Positions 25,501 through 37,500 of a stretch of 64,000 nt of DNA are shown here, one piece after another. Made by a program: the position numbers and the translations under genes. The notes under the pieces were generated by a model. The model was given only the letters and a program-made list of their open reading frames with translations. It was not told the DNA's origin and did no database searches. Origin of the DNA: Clavelina lepadiformis (Eukaryota > Chordata > Ascidiacea > Aplousobranchia > Clavelinidae); assembly GCF_947623445.1 (NCBI RefSeq), contig NC_135242.1, positions 23,312,001 to 23,376,000 on the forward strand, written 5' to 3'. Positions within the stretch are counted from its first letter, which is position 1. Every line of letters begins with the position of its first letter.

Positions 25501-27272
25501 CTTGTTTTTACTGACATCAGCGAAGATTTAAACCGAAATGTGAGTTTTGTAAAACGACGCACCCTGGTCAGAGCAGTGGATTATCTCTTTGTTGTGTATA
25601 TTTTCTCGTTCTTACTTATTCACTGACACTAATGTTTTATCAAGACTTTTGTGAAACTTAGATTATTTTTATTATTGTTTGTGTAGTTATTACATAGCAG
25701 TTACATCAAGTTTATTGCTTTTCCTGAAAAAAAAATGAGTTTAGTTTCTCGCTAAATCTTTTCAAATTTTGTTCGGTATCAGGAAAGGTTTATCGTTGTG
25801 CGAGAGACGAATGGAAAATTACGGAAAGCTACTTGGGAGGAAAGAGACCGGATGCTTCAAATATATTTTCCCAAACCACAGCGAGACATCCTGAAACCAG
25901 AGTTATTTGATGATTTGACGGTAAAACTTTACTTAAATGACAATGGAAGTTCATTAAATCAATGTTGATTAACTTAAGTTAAGTTGACTTCAAGTGAGTA
26001 ATTAAATATGTCCCTTTGAGTTAAGAAATTTTCAATGTGTTTTGAGCTTTGGATAAGTGTATTTATAAGTAGGTCAGGTGAAAGAAAATGTATTTATGAT
26101 ATTTACAAATTCGTTATTACTTCAAACATTTTCCAAGTTTGTTGAAATGTTGTGATCATCAAACTGTGGTTTTCATTGCTTGTTTTCAGTTTTAAATTTT
26201 TCATCAAACCTACATGTCAAATTACTATTTCATCACATTTTTTTTATTTTCCAGGTTGCACTTAAAAATGAGTTCCATGAAAATGTCTTGCAACAAATTC
26301 TCATTCATTTTGACCCTGACTCTGCCAATTACATAAATTTAACAAAACAGGTTTATGATGACATTGACGAAAAGGGTGCATTTGAGCTACTAAGGTAGAT
26401 CGACTCATTCTTAATAGTATCAGTTGTCAGCAATTATTGTCGATTTAAACCACGTTTTTCTATCTGATTTAATTTTGTATAAAAGGCATTCTTTTTAAAT
26501 AGCAATCTTTGTCTCTGGTTTAGTTTTACTAAATGAGAAAAGTATGACAAAGCTGTATTTTTGACTTGGTTCCTCAAATTTTCTTCTTTTTCAGATCTAC
26601 CAGGTTCTTTGGTGGACTTGCATTTTACTTGACCAAGCACAAATCAATTGACAATTTACTGATTTACTTTCTACACAGTAAATTGTAAGTATATTACTGT
26701 CGAACAATTGTTCCACGTATTCACTTTCTTAGTGCATATGTTTTACTAAAACACAAGTTAAGTTTTAGGAAAATGTGAAATGTTGATTTTAATTTAATTT
26801 AAAAAAAATTTTTACTAGGCTCGAAGAAGCCAGTGATTTGATTAATCTTTATTATCTCATAAAACCTAAAAGTGAAGTTTCTCAACAAATTCAAGATATT
26901 GATGATGCTGTGGAGAAAGTTAAGGTAACAAATCCATAGAAGAGTATTGGTTGGGGTAGAACAACTTCAACACCTATCATATTTGCAGTATTGGTTGTGT
27001 CTTTGGTTTTGATGCAACAGCGGGTAGAACAACTTCAACACCTATCATATTTGCAGTATTGGTTGTGTCTTTCGTTTTGATGCAACAGCGGGTAGAACAA
27101 CTTTAACACCTATCATAACTCCATTGCTATCACAACACTTTAGTTTTAATTCGCTATTTTGCAGATTTTTGTTGCAAATGAAGCCATTAATGCAAGAGCG
27201 ATCAAACTTGCTTTAAACCCATTTCTAAAGTCACATCAAAAACGAACTGGGAAGCAAAGATCCGTTCAATGA
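22592..27272 (+). CDS. MRPS22: Mitochondrial small ribosomal subunit protein mS22
   Basis: A mitochondrial ribosome small-subunit protein specific to animals. Exons: 22592-22697, 22802-22870, 23622-23732, 24279-24390, 24747-24873, 25375-25539, 25783-25920, 26255-26394, 26595-26684, 26819-26924, 27165-27272; in phase, 423 aa (human about 360). Diagnostic stretches shared with vertebrate MRPS22: MPPVMTEREPIDE, VFTDIS, ERFIVVRETNGKLRKATWEE, RDRMLQIYFPK, FDPDSANYI, YDDIDEKG and RSTRFFGGLAFY. The first exon is Arg/Ser-rich and hydrophobic, fitting a mitochondrial targeting peptide. The N-terminal third is longer and less conserved than in human. Introns hold an AT minisatellite (23457-23575) and a 68-bp tandem repeat (26954-27117). 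No AATAAA lies between its stop and the next gene, MSL2, 423 nt away on the same strand. Confidence 0.96.
23457..23575. repeat. AT-rich minisatellite, about 32-bp unit
   Basis: A unit containing TAGTATATATAGAATATATA followed by GTTAG repeats about 3.5 times with few differences, in the second intron of MRPS22. Confidence 0.85.
26954..27117. repeat. 68-bp tandem repeat, 2.4 copies
   Basis: Copies start with GGGTAGAACAACTTCAAC at 26954, 27022 and 27090 and are nearly identical, pointing to a recent local duplication within the last intron of MRPS22. The third copy is cut short. Confidence 0.92.
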
Positions 27273-27661
27273 GAGACTCGCTTTTACAAAATGTGTTCTT
27301 ATTCACCATGGCTGTTTGGAGGATTGCTTGAACTGTCATTGCAATTTTCTTAATGTGGAAACTATTGTTGTGCCTCATGTGACAATGTGTTGCTGTTTGG
27401 CAAAAGACTGATTACTTTCACATTGTTGGAAGTGACACTTTGTTGCTATGTTGTTGATAGCGTTCCTCCAACTGTCGAAACTACTCTTAGAAATTAAGAC
27501 TTTTCAATGCTTTAAGTTTAATGAGTCAGCGTTTCCATCATTTGCCATTTCATGCTGATACTGTAGCTTTTCTTGAAAATTGTATTTTTACAATGTCATG
27601 AATCTGTCAATCATGCACGCGATTTTCAAAGTTTTTGCTGTTTTTCCTAAGACTTATCTTA

Positions 27662-27676
27662 GATTAACTTTTTCAG
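27662..27676 (+). promoter_or_regulatory. Candidate trans-splice acceptor before MSL2
   Basis: A pyrimidine-rich tract ending TTTTTCAG lies 18 nt upstream of the MSL2 ATG, with no recognisable upstream coding exon. It may accept a spliced leader or be an ordinary 5' UTR intron acceptor; the sequence alone does not decide. Confidence 0.5.
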
Positions 27677-27694
27677 ATGAATGTTTGTTAGGGT

Positions 27695-28973
27695 ATGGAT
27701 ACTGAAAACTGCACAAATTTATACTTACAAGTATGTCAGACATTTTTAACTTGTAACTACAAAGATCCATCTACATTTGAAGAACTATACAAGTTGTTAC
27801 CATGGTTACGGCAATCCTTGACCTGTTGTATCTGTTCTAATGTTGTCACCAATCCAATGTCTTCCACCCAGTCCCACTGCCAACATTTTATCTGTAAGTT
27901 TTTACCTTACCGTAAACTAAAAACGGTTGTAATATTTTTTCTTGGAGATACAACGCAGAATTAGAATTTTTGAGAATAGAAACTCGTCATATATAGACAT
28001 GGTAACATTTAAATGGCGGTAATTGTATATTATATTATGTCAATTGCACTTTCAAGCTTACTTTCACATACTTTTTATCCTGAATGAACAGGTCGTCAGT
28101 GTCGCGGGGGTCGAATGATTTTACGTCCATCTTGCAGTTGGTGTAAGAACCAGGATACTTTCGAGATCAATCAACACTTGGTGGTGTTGGTGTGTTGTTT
28201 TCACAAGATTTGTGAGCTGATAAAAAATTCTCCAATCCTCGAGAATATACGTGAATATGATCGCAAGAGAGCAGGTTTGTACGGTAACCAGATTTTATGC
28301 TTTTCTTGAACTTAAACTTGTGTAAAATCTACGAACATTCTTACTTAATAAACTTTTGATTTTGAAAATATATGATAATCAACTTTTTAAGATACTATTT
28401 ACAACTAGATCAGTTACAAATAGTCAGCATGCAACAAATTATGCATGGCTGCTGTGGTTATGCTGGATTTGTCTTTCGTTTGTGATTTACAATTAATATT
28501 CTGTGATGTTTAGCATTTAGTACAATCATTTGCTTTCAGAGAATTTGAAGCAACAGGAGATTTCAAGTAATAAAGAAATTTCTCCGAAAAAGAGGAGAAA
28601 ATCCACGAAAAGGTATATTTTTGTGATGTGGCGCATTTGGCCAATTTTTTTGTTAAGAAAGTTTGGCCAAAATTAATACTTTTTGACGACATAAAATTTA
28701 GGTTTAGTTACTACGATATGGATTATGTTGGTGTTAGTATCGCAGCAAAAAATGTATCGTTGCATCGTATGTACTGTATCATGTAATGTATTACATTATA
28801 TATGTTATGCATCATTATCCTAACAAAATCTTCGCTGGACTAAAAGTAATGTTGTAACTTGTGCGATACTCTGCAGAAGGGAAGTATCAAGCAACAGCTT
28901 GCTCAACATTGCTGTTTACCAAGTTCTCGAAGATGGGTTGGCCGTCAAACAGAGCATTGATCTTACTGGATGA
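27695..28973 (+). CDS. MSL2: MSL2-type RING E3 ubiquitin ligase, short form lacking CXC
   Basis: Homologue of MSL2, the RING subunit of the male-specific-lethal histone acetyltransferase complex, which ubiquitinates nucleosomal H2B in vertebrates and binds DNA in flies. Exons: 27695-27893, 28092-28274, 28540-28612, 28877-28973; in phase, 183 aa. The N-terminal module matches MSL2: KLLPWLRQSLTCCICSNVV, then SHCQHFIC, CRGG, and RPSCSWCKNQ, supplying the RING cysteines and histidine, followed by the helix region ...CFHKICELI. A basic stretch (SPKKRRKSTKRR) follows and the frame ends after 30 more residues. Vertebrate MSL2 has about 577 aa with a cysteine-rich CXC domain near its C-terminus, which is absent here and was not found in the next 2.5 kb. 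The basic KKRRKS stretch is a plausible nuclear localisation signal. An AATAAA at 29451-29456 could end the transcript. The last exon is the least certain. Confidence 0.87.
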
Positions 28974-29588
28974 CTTGGAATCAGTAGTTGCTGGATTGCT
29001 GAAAATAATATTTTTATCCATCCTCTATTCCTGTGGTAACAGAAAGACATGCTAGGAGGAGATAACGAAAAGATACTGCCATCCTTGAACTGGTGCAAGT
29101 AGTCATCTGCTGCCAAGGATGCAATATGAATTGTTTTAACATTTAGATTTCAGGACTTACTGCCCTTTTTCGAATGCCTTATGTCCAACTATTTTTGAGT
29201 GTGTTGAATTTTGTGCCTTGATTTTCTAACTATTTCATTGCGTTTTTAGTTTATCAATGAAATGTAATTACAGTAGAAGTTATAAATGCCGACATCAAAT
29301 AATTAAGCAAAATATACAGCACATGCTAACTTGCCACGGTCATAGCCTCGTTCAATTTTGCCTAATTTAGCCCATTAATTAATTGCTTCTGAGCACGTTT
29401 AAGTTTTCTTGTGCTGTAGCAAACTTTTCGCTTCCCACGGTCAATGACAAAATAAAAATTTTAACATTTAGTAAAACCCAAAACCAGCTGATAGAAAATT
29501 GCATTGCAAAATTGAGTGAAAGATATTATGTTACTAAATCTTGTTTTTGCGGTTTGAGAGCGATCAAGTTGTAGTCTACACTCTACAC

Positions 29589-29915
29589 CAGGGGTCGGGA
29601 ACCATTTTGGCTAAGGGAGCCATGTAAGCTACATATTTTTAATTGTATTTCCGTGAGAGCCCTATAGAATTTTTTAACACTTAATGCAACTAACGTCTGA
29701 ATTTTTAAACAAAACCAACAATTTTAGACAAAGGTAAATGTTTGAAGTTACTCTTTAATAACATGCTCCTTACTGTTGATGCGACTTAGAATTACAGATC
29801 ACGGATTATTCGTAACAATTCTGCTAAGAAATGCCAGCTTAGATTTATCTGCGAGCCAGATGCCGTCATCAAAAGAGCCACATCTGGCTCGCGAGCCATA
29901 GGTTCCCGACCCCTG
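29589..29915. mobile_element. hAT-type MITE with perfect 8-bp target duplication
   Basis: Perfect terminal inverted repeats CAGGGGTCGGGAACC / GGTTCCCGACCCCTG are flanked by identical 8-bp copies of CTCTACAC (29581-29588 and 29916-29923). The interior includes GGCTCGCGAGCC-like subterminal repeats but no transposase frame. The intact duplication suggests a fairly recent insertion. Confidence 0.92.
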
Positions 29916-29959
29916 CTCTACACCTTTTAAGTTACCGGTTGAATGATCAATCAAGAGAA

Positions 29960-30634
29960 AGTTATTAGATGTCTATAGTTCAACAGGCGGGAGAATCTTG
30001 TCAACAAGCCACCAGTGGCGGGAAATGGACTGTTTTTCGACATGATAAATGGGTAGTTCCCTTCTACAGTAACTCCTTAACCCAAAAAATTGTTCGATAT
30101 ATGGGACCACATATTTGGAATTTTCTGCCTAATGATTTGAAACTTGTGAAAAATAAGACCACTTTTTACAAAAAATTAAAAAGTTATTTTGCTTCATCAT
30201 CATAGTTGCATGACACCATGTGACAATGTTTTTTTTTATTGTAATTATGCACTGTGCAAATTTGCACCCCAGCACCAAGCACTTTCATATATTTTACTGC
30301 ACTATATGTTTGTCTTCATTTTATATATATATATCTTCAATTGCATTTCATTAATGGATGTTTGTTGGTTTTAAGTCGCCACTAAATTTGTTGTTTCTAT
30401 ACTGTAGACATAGCAATTTTCAGCTATCAGTTGCTTGTACACACCACATGCTCGTCTGCTTAAGTTTTCAACTTGTGTTTTATGGATTTAACTAATTATA
30501 GGTTTAGTGGCCGTGCTAGTTGTTACCAGTAATTATTTACGCTATTTTTCTTAAACATGTTTTAAGCCTTTTCAGCTTTGTTCGGCGTTGCTTTCCCCAT
30601 CGCGCTTTTGACGAAAGATAAATGAATGAATGAA
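29960..30634 (+). mobile_element. 5'-truncated LINE (L2/CR1-like) 3' end
   Basis: A frame at about 29990-30202 ends in RYMGPHIWNFLPNDLK and FYKKLKSYF, the typical C-terminus of L2/CR1-group LINE reverse-transcriptase proteins. It is followed by a 3' UTR and a tail of TGAA repeats (30620-30634). The 3' UTR end, including ATGTTTTAAGCCTTTTCA and CGCGCTTTT, recurs at 52278-52407. Nearly all of the element is missing, as is usual for truncated LINE insertions. Confidence 0.8.
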
Positions 30635-31554
30635 CTTGAAATACGTAGTAAATTTAGGAGGTTTTACGCTAATTTTTTGGGATATCATAAAATTGATGCC
30701 GTGCAAGGCAGTTTAGTGCCAGCTTCTAGATTCTAGTATGTACGCTGCAATCAAACAGTGCTAGGCCTATAAACGATACAATTAAATTTGAAAATGTTAA
30801 ACACAAGTTATTAGGCCTAATATTTTTCGAAAACAAGTGTTTAGCGTGATTATTATATCTCTTATAAATACATAGGTTTAGTTTTTGACTGTGTGGTCGT
30901 TTTCCTATTAACAACAGAATATAAACCAGATGCGGCAAGAACAGCATTAGTTAACGTATCGTCGTCATTAACTTGATGACGTCATATGTTGCAGCATTGC
31001 CAGCAATTTCCAAAAGTCAGTGCTTATGGGCCAAATCATTAGAATGAACTTTAAACGACTTTCCCGTATAGCTTTTTTCATAATGGATAGGTTACCGCTT
31101 GATAATATCCCAAAGTTGTAACTTCCAACTAGAAACGATCCCGAATGTAGGCTATAACCTACAGCCTATGCCTATCCTATACAATACATACTTATAAAAA
31201 AGTCCCGAACAAAAAAATACCCTTTTGATAAATGGTTGGTTGTGGCCGATTGGTTGTTGGGATTTTTAACCCTACTGGTAAGTTTGTATGGTTCAACGGT
31301 GAAATTTACCTCATGTGCCCATATTTTGGCCTATATCATTGTCATTTTGCTCTATATTCTATATTATTTAAGTCATATGTCGACGTTTAATTTTAGCATT
31401 ACATTTGTTAGTTTATTCTTTCGCCTTAACCCGGTTAATACTTGTGCTTTTTAGTAGCTTAAGATTTTGCAGATTTGTTTAAAGTTATGGAAGATTGAAG
31501 TTGACCGGGTTAATATTTTTTATTTGAAAAATAGATTTTGTTTAGTAGGTTGTT

Positions 31555-31568
31555 TTACTGTGGTTTAG
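31555..31568 (+). promoter_or_regulatory. Candidate trans-splice/5' UTR acceptor before RAD50
   Basis: A T-rich run ending GTGGTTTAG lies 21 nt upstream of the RAD50 ATG. It is weaker than the acceptors before MSL2, ARGLU1 and the brambleberry gene. Confidence 0.3.
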
Positions 31569-31589
31569 TTTATTACTCACCAAGTCACC

Positions 31590-34500
31590 ATGTCTATGAT
31601 AGAGAAGATGTCTGTCATGGGAATTCGTTCCTTTGGCCCAGATGATGGCAACCAGCAAGTCATACAATTCCACCATCCCTTGACACTGCTGGTGGGGCCT
31701 AACGGAGCTGGTAAAACGGTTAGTGCTGAGTTCAATCGAATTAGTTGCATTAGAGTTATTGAAATTTTTTTTTAGCTCTTTGCACACTGAAGTTTAGACC
31801 AGCATATCTAATTTTTGTTCAGAAATGCCACACTTTCTGGTGACATTTTTTTTGGGTTTGAAAAGGTATTTCAGCACCACTACCCGCTATTTTGAGATAG
31901 AGGGACTACCTTTGCTCCTGCCTGTTTTATTAGCAATGTATTTGTTGTTGGATACAATTTTGCCAATTTTCAGTGTTAAAAAGGTGAAACCAGATTAGTG
32001 CATCTATTTCAACATGGTGGGCGTCCGTCTAAAACGTTCTATTTATTAACTTAGTTATCAGCGAAGACAATTTTCATTACTTTACAAATGATGACTGTAA
32101 CAGTATTAATTACAGTATAAATTCTATGATTCAGACAATTATTGAATGTTTGAAATACGCCACAACGGGAGATCATCCTCTCAACACCAAAGGTGGAGCG
32201 TTTGTTCACGACCCCAAGCTTGCAAAAGAGACGGAAGTTCGCGCAAAGGTGTCATAGATATATTGTTTTGTGAGTTGCCTCACATCACGTATAATTACCC
32301 AGTTGTTAATAATGGTCATACTCAGGTGAGATTGAAGTGCCGGACAATTCGTGGTGATCACATCTTGATCGAGCGAGGCATGATCGCTGTGCAGAAGCAA
32401 AAGAATGTGCAATTTAAGACACTTGATGGCGTGATTACCAAGTTCAGGTATGAAAGGGTCAGATATGGAGCATGGAAGCATGGTCAAATTGGAATATTAA
32501 AATTCAAATTAGATCTATTTTTATTAATTTTTGTTGCAATTATTTATTGCACAGTGACATCATAAATGACATTTATTTTCCTTCCAGAAATGAAGAAAAA
32601 GTGTCGATAACTTCAAAATGCGCCGAGTTAAATCGAGAGATGGTATCTGCTCTCGGAGTATCCAAAGCTGTTCTTGACAATGTGATCTTTTGTCACCAGG
32701 AGGAAGCAAATTGGCCGTTAAGTGAAGGGAAATCTGTCAAGCAGAGATTTGACGACATATTTGCAGCAACAAGGTACATCATAATTTTCTACTTATCTCA
32801 ATTAGAGTAGTTATATATATTTTGCAATATGGTTTGATAATAATTAATAATTCTGGTTTTAGAAAAATTATTTAATGACCAAGCTCTGGTGATAAATTTC
32901 ACTGTTTATTGCTTTTTGCTCCAACTGTTAGTTGTTTATGAGCTTTAATTCTAGGTACATAAAGGCTTTGGATGAAATTCGAAAGATCCAGAAAAGTCAA
33001 AAAGGCCAACTGAGGGAAGAGAATGTAGCACTTGGATTCTTGAAAACAAACAGTGAACGTGCAACGGAGACAAAAAATAACTTAGAAGTAAGAAAGCATC
33101 AGATTTACTTGTCATTTGTGTGGACCTGTGCACAATGTAATGTGCAGTAGTTGAATTGATTGTGCAGTAGATGCAGTAGATTGATTGTTATTAAACGTGT
33201 CACTTTTTTATTATTTCTTGCTCCATTGAATTGTTGTTTCTCACAATTTGTAACTGACTTTTGCCAGACTGCTCGGAGAAAGCTAGAAGCTGCAAAACAG
33301 TCCGGTGAGAACATCACGACTCAGCTCACTCCGATCGAAGATGAACTGAGAGAGTTGTCACGAAAACGTGCTGATGTCATAAAACTTGATGGTCAACTAG
33401 GGGCTTTGAAAAGTCGAAAAGAACAGATGATTGAAGACAAGGCCAAACTTCGAACAAGGATAAACAACGTATTTCAAGTAGGTTGCCTGATGTAGAAATG
33501 TGTATTGTATTTGGTGTTATTCTTATCGACTATCGTATTGTTTTTTTGCCTCCGATTGTGGAAAGCAAAAAACATGGTGCTAACATTGCTATAACAACAT
33601 AATAACATGCTATAACAAGATAATAACAGGCTATAGCCGCAAATATGCTCGCAAACAATCAAGGAACAGGAAAACCTACAAGATAGGAAGCATATTTTAC
33701 AAGAGCTTGTTAACATGTTCCACCAATATTTACATCTTAGAAACATCAATCGTACCTACTCCGATATTTCAAACTTTGGATAATTTTGAGTTACTGGTTT
33801 CCTTTATGGCTTCCACAGTGTCAGTTTCTTCAAAATAATTTTATTCAAATTTATTATCTATTGTCCAGGGAACTGATGAACAACTCAACGAACTCCAGCG
33901 AGATCAGAAAAACACTTTAGAAATGAAACGACAACGTCAAAACGATTGTGAAGCTCAGATTGAACCGATGAAGGAAAACATTCAGATCTTAAACAAAAGA
34001 AAAATATCACTCTCTGTTGAGCAAGGTTGTTTTATAGTGTCTATGGATATCGGTAATGCAGATGAATGGCATGAGGTAATATCGTGTGATTTCTTCACAG
34101 GAAAGCTCCAGCGAGAAGTAACCAACGCTGAAGAGAAGAGAAAGTCGCGAAATGATCTAGCCAGGAAATATGGTGAAGAATTGGGTGCCCGTGTGGCCGG
34201 TAATAAATTATAATACCACATACAGTATGAATATATATAAATAACTTGGATTTTTCATACCTATTATTAAAGTGTGTAATTGTATTTCTCAATTACATGT
34301 TACTGGTAGTAAATAGTAAATAACATAATTTGTGTAACCAAGTTTTTAGAAGAACAAGTAACTTAGAAACATGTTTTATTCAGACCATGCCTGTATGTAA
34401 AATACTTTGTTTTTTTAATACTTGTTATAAAAGTGTGGAAGTGTATGTATTAATTATAGAAAATATTTGTGGAAATCATAAGTTTTTGAGGGAACAAGTG

Positions 34501-37500
34501 ATAGAGAAATGTGTTTTACCCAGATCTGGAGGATCATGAAATTACAACAACAGACATTGAACAGTTTCAGTCGTCATTCCAAACTTACATCACAAACGAA
34601 ACGAGGAAACAAAGAAGTGAAAAGGTTCCATTTTAAAGATCTATGACAATTTACCGTCAACCAACTTTTTTATGTGGGATCTCCGGGATTTTAGCTCATA
34701 TTTTCTTGCAGCTCCAGTTGGTGAACGGAGTTAAAGAGGCAGAGCAGGAGTACAAGGATGGATGGCAGTCGAAGGTGGAGGTGGAACAAGGTGTCAAGCA
34801 CAAGAAGAAATCCCTCGCTGAAGTTAAAGACAAGCTCGTGAAAGTAAGATTGTGTGGTTTGGTCTGCAAATTTCTTTGATGTTGTTTTTTGTTGTAGATT
34901 GTTCTTTGATTTGCTGTAAAATGTTTGTGTTTTTAGACGAATCGAGAATTGAATCGCATCCAGACTGCGTCAGACAGTGATCAACTTTTCACTTTGCAAG
35001 AGCAATTGGAAGGAAAGGTTTGTAGAATGGTCATTTTTGCAAATGTTTTTAACAATTTGAACATGCAGCGTTACAATTGCTTTATAATTTTGAATAAATG
35101 TTAGAAGTAATTTGGATCAAGAAACTTCTATTTTATAGCAATCTGAACTCAAGAAACTTGAAAAATCGTTCGATTTGAACAAAACTCGAAACCAACTGAA
35201 AGAGATGAACACAAAGAAATCTCATCTTCAGGAAGAATTTGACTCACTGGAAAATGAAATCTCAGACATGCAGAAATCATCCACTACAAGGCAAGATCAC
35301 CAAATATAAGTTTTTTACAGTTTTCTTTTTATTTATTTTCATTAGTTTTTATTTAAACTTGAGAGAGGAAAGCAATCGGACCAGGACCGTCACTTAATGG
35401 GAGTCAATGTATCATTTTTATTTTATTTTCATCCATCTTTAGAACAAAGATTGATGTCCTCCGCAAAGACAAAGCAGCAAAAGAAGAATCTCTGAGTCGT
35501 CTGAAGAAGAAAAATCTCGACTCACTCTCCACAATAGGATTGGCGACTCGCTCTTCATTTCCCGATAAGAAGAAGTTGGCTCAGTGGATCAGAGAAAAAG
35601 AAAATGAGATGCGAAAAGTTCAAACTCAACTTGACACTGCAAAGTATTAAGTTCTTCAAAGGAATTTTAAATAACCACTTGCACTTAGCGTTATTATATT
35701 AATGTATAATTTCTTTTGTAAAAATAGAGGTGATGTCATAAGTTACCCCAATATAATTATATGACTCGGATGGTAGTGTATTAAAAATCGAAAATGAATT
35801 TTATTGTGTTAACAGCAATTCCAGTTTTTTGAAATGAACCAATGTCTGTGTAAACTTCACGCAGGTCACAAGCAACAAAGTTATCGACCGAACATGGCAT
35901 CGTTTTGAAGCAGTTGAAGGACAAAGAAGCTCGACACAACCAACTCGATGAAACTATCTTTGACTTGTGTGGTTCACAGGATTTGGACAACAATATAACG
36001 GTGCTTGAAAAAGAGATCAAAGAAATGCAAGGAAGCAAAGGTGAGATTATGTTAGAAGTTGGTGAGCTCTGACGTGAACTTTTGACAAAATTTTTTGCAA
36101 ATTGCTCTGTTTCAAAGTTTTAAATTCTCATCTTCAATTAACATGTTTATGTTCTCAATTTACGTATTGGCGTTACCAAATTTTAGCTTAAACTAATTCA
36201 CTGAAACGTCAGCAAACGTTACCTTTTACTGATTCTAACTATTCGTGTCAGGTTTAACAGACGGTATACAGCATATGTACAGGAAATTTATTCGAAAACT
36301 TCGAACCGAAGATGAGGAAATGAAAAAAGAAACCCCTTGCCCGTTGTGTCAACGTTTGTTTGATGAACCATCTGTAAGCCCTTGCATTGTCATTTACTCT
36401 TGGGAGTGCTATGATTCTATTTATTTATAAATCTTAGGAAATTTTTGTTTGTTATTGTGTGTTTTTATCGTCAATGTCTTCCAATTATTTCTCTGAATCT
36501 AATTGCTGCATTTGCCCAACTTTAGCATTTGTTAGGTAATTTGACATCGTTGAAATATTTTATAAATACAGTTGTTTAATACAGATACGTGGTTATAGTT
36601 CAAATAATATCCTCCACACATATATTGATGCTAGCAACATCCACATTATCTTTTCTAGGAGGTAGATGAACTCATCTCGATGCTCGAGGTAAGACTGAAT
36701 CAAGCCCCAAGGAAGTTGCAGAAACAGGCACGAGATCTCGAGGAGAAGCAAACTCGTCACAAGTTACTTCAGGACAACAAACCTATCAAGTTTGTTGAAT
36801 TTGTAGCTTTTTTGTAATGTTTAACATTTGCAACCCATATAAGCAAGTAGTTCAAGATTTGGACGTTTGTTATGAAATTGGTGTATTTCATGAACCTTGC
36901 CGTGTCCAGTTAGTTGCTTGGTGCGACCAATTTCAAGCTGAATATGCGTAATTGATGTAGTTGGCTTTTGTGTGTGAGGTGTCTTTGACTCTGCCATCGA
37001 TCTATTGTTATTTCATAGAATCTATTGGCAAGTCATAGAATCTATTGTTATTTAATAGAATGGAACTTGATAAACTTGATTCGACCGAACTGCCTGAGCT
37101 TCGCAGACGTTCGAAAGAACTTTCATCTCAGATTTCGAAAGTTGAAAAGTCACGCGAGCGCTTAGATGAGAATTGTGTCCAACTACGAGAGGAGGAAAAC
37201 ACAGCAAAATCCTGCTTCCCAGATCTTGCACAGATCGATGCATTAAGTGTACGTGTTGTAAATCAGTAATATCACGGTTACAGTGATAATCGGCAAAGTT
37301 CATTTTCAAAATATCAATAAAACTGATTTAAACTGGAATAAGTCACAAAACTGGTTTCATTCAATTTTTTGTAATATTAGACATAGCGGCACGTTTTTGT
37401 GTTGGGGATTCCTTGCGTGTCATTTCCTGTCTTCTTTTGCAAAATAATGTTGATCTGTCTGTATATTGGCAGATTGAAGTTCGCCAACTGGATCAAGAGG

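Larger units (their letters stand above)
28974..31589. other. Intergenic region MSL2 to RAD50
   Basis: This region contains the MSL2 3' flank, a 327-bp hAT MITE (29589-29915) and a LINE 3' end (29960-30634), then roughly 950 bp of AT-rich sequence holding the RAD50 promoter side. A CRE octamer lies at 30977-30984. No other gene is supported. Confidence 0.5.

Noticed and set aside
29035-29055. YSCGNRKTC frame downstream of MSL2 as a CXC-domain remnant
   Set aside because: The likeness to the CXC motif is nine residues only; it is followed by a stop and cannot be joined in phase to the MSL2 exons.
31236-31454. Hydrophobic 72-codon frame before RAD50
   Set aside because: AT-rich sequence readily yields hydrophobic frames; there is no homology or splice support.
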